Positions 1 through 4,742 of a stretch of 8,214 nt of DNA are shown here, piece after piece. Below the pieces are notes generated by a model. It did not search any database. It was not told where the DNA came from and saw only the letters and a program-made list of their open reading frames with translations. The stretch spans positions 8,546 through 16,759 of the forward strand of contig DDNW01000058.1 of the NCBI GenBank assembly GCA_002341345.1, given 5' to 3'. This stretch comes from Erythrobacter sp. UBA2510. Lineage in GTDB: Bacteria; Pseudomonadota; Alphaproteobacteria; Sphingomonadales; Sphingomonadaceae. A program made the translations under genes and the position numbers. The first letter of the stretch is position 1; each line of letters opens with the position of its first letter.

Positions 1-1328
1 TTCACGATCTCGACCACATCGCCGTTCTGCAAGCGGGTGCGCAGCGGCATGTGGCGCCCGTTGATCTTGGCGCCGACGGTCTGCGCGCCCAGGTCGGTAT
101 GGACGGCAAAGGCGAAGTCGACCGCGGTCGCGCCCTTGGGCAGCTGAAACAGCGCGCCCTTGGGGGTGAAGGCGAAGATGCGGTCCTGATAGATCGCCAG
201 CCGCGTATGTTCGAGCAGCTCCTCGGCATCATGGCTGGCATCGACGATTTCGATCAGGTCGCGCAGCCAGCCGACCTGCCCGTCTGCGGCATCGCCCTGC
301 TTGTAGGCCCAGTGCGCGGCCAGCCCGAAACCGTTTGTCCGGTGCATCTCGCGCGTGCGGATCTGCACTTCGGCACGCATGGACTTGTCGTAGAAGACGG
401 TCGTGTGGAGACTGCGGTAACCGTTGTTCTTGGGGGTCGAGATATAATCCTTGAACCGCCCGGGCACGAACTGGAAATGCTGGTGGAGCAGGCCGAGCAC
501 CTGATAACAATCCGCGACGCTGCCGGTCAGCACGCGGAAGGCCATGATGTCGGTGATCTGCTCGAAACTGACATGGCGTTCAGCCATCTTGCGCCAGATC
601 GAATAGGGGTGCTTCTCGCGGCCCCACACCTCGACCTCCATCCCCGCTTCGGCCAGCACCTGCTTCATCGCCAGCGCAATGGCATCGACCTGACCGCTCT
701 CGCGTGAGCGGATCTGTTCGAGGCGCCCGGTAATGGTGGCATAGGCCTCGGGCTCGAGCTGTTCGAAGGCGAGCAACTGCATCTCGCGCATATATTCGTA
801 CATGCCCACACGCTCGGCCAGCGGCGCGTAGATGTCCATCGTCTCGCGCGCGATCCGCTTGCGTTTCTCCGGGCTCTTGATGTGGTGGAGCGTGCGCATA
901 TTGTGCAGCCGGTCGGCCAGCTTGACGAGCAGGACACGCAGGTCCTCGCTCATGGCGAGGAGGAACTTCCTCAGGTTCTCCGCCGCGCGTTCGTTCTCGG
1001 GCATCTGCTCGATCTTCGACAGCTTGGTCACACCGTCGACCAGCCGCGCGACCTCGGGCCCGAAATTGTCCTCGATATCGTCGATCGTCGCCAGCGTGTC
1101 CTCGACCGTGTCGTGCAGCAGCGCGGTGATGATCGTCTGCTGGTCGAGCTTGAGGTCGGTCATCAGACCCGCGACCTCTACCGGATGGCTGAAATAAGGA
1201 TCGCCGCTGGCCCGCTTCTGGCTGCCATGCTTTTGCACCGTATAGACATAGGCGCGGTTGAGCAGCGCCTCATCGGCGTCGGGGTCGTATTGCTTGACCC
1301 TTTCAACAAGTTCGTACTGGCGCAGCAT
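1..1328 (-). CDS. rsh: Bifunctional (p)ppGpp synthetase/hydrolase, RelA/SpoT family (3' end missing)
   Basis: Makes and degrades the alarmone (p)ppGpp in the cytoplasm, controlling the stringent response. The first 442 codons are present; the gene runs off the left edge. The N-terminal HD hydrolase domain has R39, H48, the HD pair H72-D73, E76-D77 and D139, matching the catalytic set of Rel from Streptococcus equisimilis with a constant offset of five, so hydrolysis should be active. The synthetase domain (about 200-330) has GREKHPYSIWRKM near 236-248, RFKD at 291-294 and YRSLHTTV just after. RXKD, rather than EXDD, is the form found in bifunctional enzymes. A TGS domain begins near 384 (FTPKG, 387-391). 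The ACT-type C-terminus expected in a protein of about 700 residues lies outside the window. The ATG start fits the family N-terminus, but no strong Shine-Dalgarno precedes it. hemF lies upstream on the same strand. Confidence 0.96.
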   Translation of the reverse strand, partial: MLRQYELVERVKQYDPDADEALLNRAYVYTVQKHGSQKRASGDPYFSHPVEVAGLMTDLKLDQQTIITALLHDTVEDTLATIDDIEDNFGPEVARLVDGVTKLSKIEQMPENERAAENLRKFLLAMSEDLRVLLVKLADRLHNMRTLHHIKSPEKRKRIARETMDIYAPLAERVGMYEYMREMQLLAFEQLEPEAYATITGRLEQIRSRESGQVDAIALAMKQVLAEAGMEVEVWGREKHPYSIWRKMAERHVSFEQITDIMAFRVLTGSVADCYQVLGLLHQHFQFVPGRFKDYISTPKNNGYRSLHTTVFYDKSMRAEVQIRTREMHRTNGFGLAAHWAYKQGDAADGQVGWLRDLIEIVDASHDAEELLEHTRLAIYQDRIFAFTPKGALFQLPKGATAVDFAFAVHTDLGAQTVGAKINGRHMPLRTRLQNGDVVEIV

Positions 1329-1384
1329 GGTAACACCCAAGATGGTCCCTGTGGGTAGGCTTCCGCAAGAGAAAAGCGACGGAT

Positions 1385-1405
1385 TCGCGCACGGCGAATG
1401 CGCGA
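1385..1405. repeat. Inverted repeat upstream of rsh
   Basis: A perfect 7-bp inverted repeat, TCGCGCA and TGCGCGA, encloses a 7-base loop. It lies 57 bp upstream of the rsh start, in the 246-bp hemF-rsh gap. It could be a 5' leader hairpin of rsh, an operator, or the end of the hemF message. No T-run follows on the minus strand within the usual distance, so a simple intrinsic terminator is unlikely. Confidence 0.5.
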
Positions 1406-1437
1406 TTTCCAACAATATGGAACACCTGGAACACGGT

Positions 1438-1461
1438 CCTGACGCGGAAAAACCGTTCAGG
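1438..1461. repeat. Hairpin in the hemF-rsh gap
   Basis: CCTGA (1438-1442) pairs with TCAGG (1457-1461), and inside it CGG (1445-1447) pairs with CCG (1453-1455) around an A5 loop (T5 on the minus strand). It lies 114 bp past the hemF stop in the direction of hemF transcription. The T-run is in the loop rather than after the stem, so it is not a classic terminator. The rest of the 1329-1574 gap holds no supportable gene. Confidence 0.35.
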
Positions 1462-1574
1462 CACAAAGTCGCTACTATGAACGAGGATGCTGGCAGCGTG
1501 GCGGTGGCGGTGCCCATGAGGGCCGCTCTGGCGTTACAGGCGCCTTGTAGGAAAACCGCTGACGGGCGCTCGGC

Positions 1575-2444
1575 TCAGCTCCACTTCACTTCCGGGGGCA
1601 GGCTCATCAGGATGGCATCGACATTTCCGCCGGTCTTGAGGCCGAACAGCGTACCCCGGTCATAGACCAGGTTGAACTCGGCATAGCGTCCGCGCCATTC
1701 GAGCTGGGTCTGCTTGTCCGCCTCGGTCCATTCGGTGTCCATCCGGCGGCGCACCAGCGCCGGGAAGATGTCGAGGAAAGCCTCGCCCACATCGCGGGTG
1801 AAGGCGAAATTGCGTTCGAACTGCGCGCCCCCGTCAACCTCAGGGTCCTCGCATTCGAGGTGGTCGTAGAAGATCCCGCCGACGCCGCGCGCGACATTGC
1901 GGTGCGGGATGAAGAAATATTCGTCCGCCCACTTTGAAAAGCGTTCGTAATAAGTCGGGTTATGCGCGGCGCAGGCAGCGCGAAAGCGCGCGTGGAAGGC
2001 CTGCGTATCCTCCTCGTAGGGGATCGGCGGATTGAGGTCCGCACCGCCGCCGAACCACGCCGCCTGCGTCGTCAGGAAGCGCGTGTTCATGTGTACGGCA
2101 GGCACATGCGGATTGGCCATATGTGCGACCAGGCTGATCCCGGTGGCGGTGAAATGCGGGCGCTCGGCGCTCGCCCCGTTGATCGTGTCGGCGAATTGCG
2201 GGGAGAAGGTTCCCGAAACGGTCGAGACGTTGACCCCGACCTTCTCGAACACGTTGCCCTTCATTACGCCACGCACGCCGCCGCCGCCATCGGTGCCGTC
2301 CTCGGTCTCGCGCTGCCAGGGCAGATAGTCGAAGCTGGCGTCGGAGCCTGCCTCGCGCTCGATCGCCTCGAACGCCGCGCAGATGCGGGTGCGCAGGTCC
2401 TCGAACCAGTTGCGGGCTTGGGCGGTTTGTTCGGTCCAGTCCAT
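1575..2444 (-). CDS. hemF: Oxygen-dependent coproporphyrinogen III oxidase
   Basis: Catalyses the O2-dependent oxidative decarboxylation of coproporphyrinogen III to protoporphyrinogen IX in haem synthesis, and acts in the cytoplasm. The product is 289 residues, normal for the family. The signature lies at 169-194: KW at 171-172, EYFF, H181-R182 and RGVGGIFYD. H108, H118, H151 and H181 align with the histidines conserved in E. coli HemF. The C-terminus has the usual NLVYDRGTLFGLKTGG. Position 173 is Ala where most homologues have Cys in KWCD, and position 184 is Val where Glu is usual. I chose the start at 2444 because GGAG (complement of 2450-2453) sits 5 nt before it and MDWTEQ begins the conserved part; longer versions would read through a palindromic repeat and an antisense minisatellite. 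The gene is divergent from pdeM. Confidence 0.95.
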   Translation of the reverse strand: MDWTEQTAQARNWFEDLRTRICAAFEAIEREAGSDASFDYLPWQRETEDGTDGGGGVRGVMKGNVFEKVGVNVSTVSGTFSPQFADTINGASAERPHFTATGISLVAHMANPHVPAVHMNTRFLTTQAAWFGGGADLNPPIPYEEDTQAFHARFRAACAAHNPTYYERFSKWADEYFFIPHRNVARGVGGIFYDHLECEDPEVDGGAQFERNFAFTRDVGEAFLDIFPALVRRRMDTEWTEADKQTQLEWRGRYAEFNLVYDRGTLFGLKTGGNVDAILMSLPPEVKWS

Positions 2445-2449
2445 TAAAG

Positions 2450-2453
2450 CTCC
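2450..2453 (-). promoter_or_regulatory. Ribosome binding site of hemF
   Basis: GGAG on the minus strand, 5 nt before the hemF ATG. It decides the start at 2444. The outer arm of the neighbouring palindromic repeat begins only two bases upstream, so a hairpin there would sit right against the ribosome binding site. Confidence 0.7.
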
Positions 2454-2454
2454 G

Positions 2455-2481
2455 TTCGTGCTGAGCTTGTCGAAGCACGAA
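2455..2481. repeat. REP-like palindromic repeat, unit 1
   Basis: TTCGTGCT (2455-2462) and AGCACGAA (2474-2481) form a perfect 8-bp stem around an 11-base spacer, GAGCTTGTCGA. The core GAGCTTGTCGAAG is a motif I recognise as a dispersed intergenic repeat in Sphingomonadales and related alphaproteobacteria; this is from memory, not from a search. It lies directly upstream of the hemF ribosome binding site and pairs with unit 2 in opposite orientation. Confidence 0.75.
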
Positions 2482-2499
2482 TTTGCGCCGCCTCGCCTT

Positions 2500-2526
2500 T
2501 TCACCCTTCGACAGGCTCCGGGCGAA
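2500..2526. repeat. REP-like palindromic repeat, unit 2 (inverted)
   Basis: TTCACCC (2500-2506) and GGGCGAA (2520-2526) form an imperfect stem around TTCGACAGGCTCC. Read on the minus strand it matches unit 1 at about 22 of 30 positions, including GAGC, TGTCGAAG and the outer CGTTCG. The two units face each other across 18 bp, the arrangement of a two-unit bacterial interspersed mosaic element. Confidence 0.7.
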
Positions 2527-2546
2527 CGCGAAGTTGTTCTGACTCC

Positions 2547-2576
2547 CCTTGCCAAGCGCAATCCCTTGAGGCAAGG
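2547..2576. repeat. Hairpin just upstream of pdeM
   Basis: A perfect 7-bp inverted repeat, CCTTGCC and GGCAAGG, with a 16-base loop. It ends 7 bp before the pdeM ATG. An alternative smaller stem, CTTG-AGG-CAAG (2565-2575), uses the same right arm. It may be a 5' leader structure limiting pdeM translation; no clear Shine-Dalgarno is visible nearby. Confidence 0.4.
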
Positions 2577-2583
2577 CCCGTAC

Positions 2584-3384
2584 ATGGTTCCCGTTTCGTT
2601 CGCATTTGAAGTCGGTGGGCAGGAGTTCCGGCTCGTGCCCGATGCCGGGACCGGTGCTGGGTCCGATTCTGGGCCCGATTCTGGGCGCGGCACGCAGCAA
2701 GGCGGCGCGGCGCTTTACTGGCCCGCCGAACAGGCACTGCTGGTCGCCGACCTGCATCTCGAAAAGGCCAGCCATTACGCCCGACACGGGCAGTTGTTGC
2801 CACCCTATGACAGCCGCGAGACGCTAGAGCGCCTGGCAGCGGCGGTCCGCACAACCGGGGCGCGCCGGGTCTACACGCTGGGCGATAATTTCCACGATGC
2901 GGGCGGCCCGGCGCGGCTGGAGCCCTATGCGGCGGGCATGCTGGCAGCGCTCACGACCGCGCTCGACTGGGTGTGGGTTACCGGCAATCACGACGAGACT
3001 GACTGCGGGGGTCAGGATGCAGAAAGACGCGCCGTTTGTGGCGGGACCTTCGTCGAAGAACTGGCCATCGCCGGGCTCGTGCTGCGGCATCAGGCGAAGG
3101 CTGGCGAGACACGCCCCGAACTGTCGGGCCATTTCCACCCCAAGGTCCGGCTGCGGTTACGCCAGCGGCACATCTCCCGCCCCTGCGCGGTGGTAAGCCG
3201 GGGCAATGGCGTGGCCGAGCGGATGATCCTGCCCGCCTTCGGAGCGCTCACCGGCGGCATGGACGCGGCCGATCCGGCCATCGTCGAGGCGCTGCAACCG
3301 GCCACGCGGATCGATGCGATCCTGCCTGCCGGGGGCAAGGCCGTGTGCCTGCCCTTGTGGCAGGAGGCGCGCCGTTCCACCTGA
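2584..3384 (+). CDS. pdeM: PdeM-type metallophosphoesterase (ligase-associated DNA damage response endonuclease family)
   Basis: A calcineurin-like phosphoesterase of 266 residues. All metal-site motifs of the fold are present: D56-L-H58, GDNFHD at 100-105, GNHD at 134-137 and GHFH at 182-185. The sequence ADLHLEKASHYARHG, the LPPYDSRETL that follows and the C-terminal PAFGALTGG match the PdeM family, which is usually encoded with an ATP-dependent DNA ligase, an exonuclease and an Lhr-type helicase. None of those partners is beside it here, so the biochemical role in this organism is inferred from the family only. I placed the start at ATG 2584 because the longer in-frame version would translate the REP-like repeats. 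Residues 22-36 are a Gly/Ser/Asp-rich stretch encoded by a 12-bp tandem repeat. The gene is divergent from hemF. Confidence 0.85.
   Translation: MVPVSFAFEVGGQEFRLVPDAGTGAGSDSGPDSGRGTQQGGAALYWPAEQALLVADLHLEKASHYARHGQLLPPYDSRETLERLAAAVRTTGARRVYTLGDNFHDAGGPARLEPYAAGMLAALTTALDWVWVTGNHDETDCGGQDAERRAVCGGTFVEELAIAGLVLRHQAKAGETRPELSGHFHPKVRLRLRQRHISRPCAVVSRGNGVAERMILPAFGALTGGMDAADPAIVEALQPATRIDAILPAGGKAVCLPLWQEARRST
2647..2687 (+). repeat. 12-bp tandem repeat within pdeM
   Basis: Three consecutive 12-bp units start with GGG: GGGACCGGTGCT, GGGTCCGATTCT and GGGCCCGATTCT, followed by a partial fourth unit, GGGCG. The last two full units differ by one base. In frame they encode GTGA, GSDS, GPDS and then GR. 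The repeat lies between the first strand of the protein and the first metal motif. Its length is a multiple of three, so changes in copy number would keep the reading frame. Confidence 0.85.
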
Positions 3385-3569
3385 GGATACCACTCCGGTC
3401 AGCGAGAAGTGGATCACACGCCGACTGGCCACCCTGAGGTGCTCCGCAACCCGATTAAGGCAGAGGGAATAGAGCCGGGGACGTGCGCCCGGATGGGTGT
3501 ATGCAACCCGCGAAGTCTCCCCCTAGCCTTCTGCCTCACAAATCCCTAAATAGCGCTCAGATTCTTCCA
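3385..3569. other. Hairpin-rich intergenic gap between pdeM and infC, possible RNA gene or leader
   Basis: I see no supportable gene here. Visible structure includes GGTCAG (3397-3402) with CTGGCC (3425-3430), CACC-CTGA-GGTG (3430-3441), CCGGG (3475-3479) with CCCGG (3488-3492), GGGT (3495-3498) with ACCC (3506-3509), and GCAACCCG repeated at 3447-3454 and 3503-3510. This density of stems suggests a structured RNA or an infC leader. I compared it by eye with 6S RNA and with several riboswitch consensuses and found no convincing match. Confidence 0.3.
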
Positions 3570-3584
3570 GCCGCCTGATGCGGC
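3570..3584 (+). promoter_or_regulatory. Hairpin before the infC ribosome binding site
   Basis: GCCGC (3570-3574) and GCGGC (3580-3584) form a perfect 5-bp stem with the loop CTGAT. It ends 8 bases before AGGAG of infC, so it would lie in the 5' untranslated leader close to the ribosome landing site. No T-run follows, so it is not a terminator. Confidence 0.4.
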
Positions 3585-3592
3585 GCAATTGC

Positions 3593-3597
3593 AGGAG
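3593..3597 (+). promoter_or_regulatory. Ribosome binding site of infC, pointing to an ATA start
   Basis: AGGAG lies 8 nt before ATA at 3606. The first in-frame ATG, at 3627, is 29 nt away and has no Shine-Dalgarno of its own. The spacing is the main evidence that translation starts at ATA. Confidence 0.65.
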
Positions 3598-3605
3598 CAA
3601 AGCCC

Positions 3606-4148
3606 ATACCACGTCCACCTCGGCGTATGAACACGCCCCCGGTCAAATCCGGGCCACGATACGATAATTTCATCCAGTCCGATAAAGTCCGCGTCATCGA
3701 CGAGAATGGCGAGAATATCGGCGTGATGTACACGCGAGAGGCAATCGAACAGGCAGCCGAAGTCGGACTGAACCTGGTCGAGGTGTCCCCCAATGCGGAC
3801 CCGCCCGTGTGCAAGTTCCTCGATGTCGGCAAGTACCGCTACGAGGCCCAGAAAAAGGCAAATGCCGCACGCAAGACGCAAAAGACGCAAGATATCAAAG
3901 AGATCAAGATGCGTCCGAATATCGACGATCACGATTACGACGTGAAGATGCGCAGCGTGAACAAGTTCATCGACAATGGCGACAAGGTGAAGGTCACCTT
4001 GCGGTTCCGCGGTCGTGAAATGGCGCACCAGCACCTGGGCAAGGCGCTGCTCGAGCGCGTTCAGGAAGACGTCGCCGAGATCGCCAAGGTCGAAGCCTTC
4101 CCGCGCCTGGAAGGGCGCCAGATGCTGATGGTGCTGGCGCCCAAATAG
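3606..4148 (+). CDS. infC: Translation initiation factor IF-3
   Basis: IF3 binds the 30S ribosomal subunit, keeps it apart from 50S and checks the start codon and initiator tRNA. The product is 180 residues from ATA 3606, or 173 from ATG 3627. The N-terminal domain starts at GPRYDNFIQSDKVRVIDENG and includes VSPNADPPVCKFLD. A Lys-rich linker (QKKANAARKTQKTQ) leads to the C-terminal domain with IKMRPNIDDHDYDVKMR and a GDKVKVTLRFRGRE stretch, ending in GRQMLMVLAPK. The ATA start is favoured by an AGGAG at ideal spacing and by the basic, Pro-rich extension it adds (PRPPRR), which resembles the N-termini of related proteins. Start codons other than ATG, GTG or TTG are known for infC, where IF3 represses its own translation by rejecting them. 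No thrS or rpmI-rplT lies nearby; a small gene follows. Confidence 0.95.
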   Translation: MPRPPRRMNTPPVKSGPRYDNFIQSDKVRVIDENGENIGVMYTREAIEQAAEVGLNLVEVSPNADPPVCKFLDVGKYRYEAQKKANAARKTQKTQDIKEIKMRPNIDDHDYDVKMRSVNKFIDNGDKVKVTLRFRGREMAHQHLGKALLERVQEDVAEIAKVEAFPRLEGRQMLMVLAPK

Positions 4149-4253
4149 AACGCCCAACTGCCTGACGAGAAGTGATGACAATGGCCGACCTTCCTGCTGC
4201 TATCCCTACTCTTTCGAAGGATGACCCTCTTTCGCATGATGGAGCGAAGCGGG

Positions 4254-4275
4254 ATTCGGCCTATACGGGCCGGAT
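4254..4275. promoter_or_regulatory. Hairpin covering the proposed start of the 90-residue gene
   Basis: ATTCGGCC (4254-4261) and GGCCGGAT (4268-4275) form an 8-bp stem with one G-T wobble around TATACG. Its right arm contains the first two bases of ATG 4274. It could restrict translation of the downstream gene or mark the end of the infC message. No T-run follows. Confidence 0.4.
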
Positions 4276-4546
4276 GTCCGACAAAGATCGACCTTCAGGT
4301 ACCAAAGCTACGGAAACCGCCGCACTGGTCGGCTGGAACACGATGCAGATGGGGGAGCGGCTGGTTCTGCAATTGCAGAGCGTGACCACGCCGCCCCCGC
4401 ATCGGGCGGGCGACGTGACCTCGCATTACTTCGTGATCACGCAGAACCAGGCGGTGCAGCTGGGCAATTACCTGTTTCAGATGACTGGCCAGACCGCGCC
4501 ACGCAAGCACAAGCGCGGCATGCTCGACAAACTGCTCGGCGGCTAG
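4274..4546 (+). CDS. Conserved-looking hypothetical protein, 90 residues
   Basis: Function not recognised. The product is a small soluble protein with no signal peptide or membrane segment. From about residue 9 it reads ATETAALVGWNTMQMGERLVLQLQSV, then a Pro-rich turn, HYFVITQNQAVQLGNYLF and a basic C-terminal tail. This compact sequence resembles small uncharacterised proteins I recall from sphingomonads. The frame stays open upstream to starts at 4172 (GTG), 4175 and 4181 (ATG), and GAGAAG at 4166-4171 would suit 4181. Codons between 4181 and about 4310, however, often end in A or T, unlike the rest of the window, while those after it are G/C-ending. That favours 4274 or makes the N-terminus non-conserved. 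It follows infC with no clear terminator between, so co-transcription is possible. Confidence 0.65.
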   Translation: MSDKDRPSGTKATETAALVGWNTMQMGERLVLQLQSVTTPPPHRAGDVTSHYFVITQNQAVQLGNYLFQMTGQTAPRKHKRGMLDKLLGG

Positions 4547-4671
4547 ACGACCCGCGCAACCGACGCGCTGGATGCGGCTGCCAGCCCGTCGGGATCGACC
4601 GTAGGCTGGAACACGCCACCATTCCCCGTAATCCGCCCGTCACCCATAGAACATGCTTCCGATGTTGCGCC

Positions 4672-4699
4672 TTGCTGCATCGCACACTTAGCGTAGGAT
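4672..4699 (+). promoter_or_regulatory. Possible promoter of the DASS transporter gene
   Basis: TTGCTG (4672-4677) and TAGGAT (4694-4699) are separated by 16 bp, an acceptable sigma-70-type arrangement. Each matches the consensus at four of six bases. It would give a leader of about 35-40 nt before ATG 4743. The rest of 4547-4742 shows no supportable gene. Confidence 0.3.
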
Positions 4700-4742
4700 A
4701 GTACAAACGGGGCCGCACAGGGACGGAGCATATGGGGCGCGT

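Noticed and set aside
51..707. A 218-codon plus-strand frame opposite rsh
   Set aside because: The minus strand encodes conserved RelA/SpoT domains across the whole stretch; the plus frame has no family features.
1419..1457. An extracytoplasmic-type promoter (GGAAC ... CGTT) upstream of rsh
   Set aside because: The spacing is 21 or 30 bp instead of about 16-17, and it is on the strand opposite to the genes.
1552..1573. Possible terminator directly after hemF (short GC stem then TTTT on the minus strand)
   Set aside because: Only four pairs with a bulge; not distinguishable from chance in this composition.
2445..2693. An 83-codon N-terminal extension of hemF from an ATG at 2693
   Set aside because: It would translate the REP-like repeats and the antisense of the pdeM minisatellite, overlapping pdeM. 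A good ribosome binding site and the family N-terminus support the start at 2444.
3425..3530. 6S RNA, ZTP, SAH or cobalamin riboswitch in the gap before infC
   Set aside because: Short motifs look similar (for example CCCTGAGGTGCTCCGCAA), but the long closing stem of 6S and the conserved cores of the riboswitches could not be built from this sequence.
3546..4181. A 211-codon open frame on the minus strand opposite infC
   Set aside because: It is the antisense shadow of infC, whose sequence is unmistakable. The antisense translation has no recognisable domain.
4543..4731. A 62-codon minus-strand frame whose stop overlaps the stop of the 90-residue gene (CTAG)
   Set aside because: No recognisable domain or ribosome binding site, mixed codon use, and it runs opposite the transporter's likely promoter. 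A gene remnant cannot be excluded.
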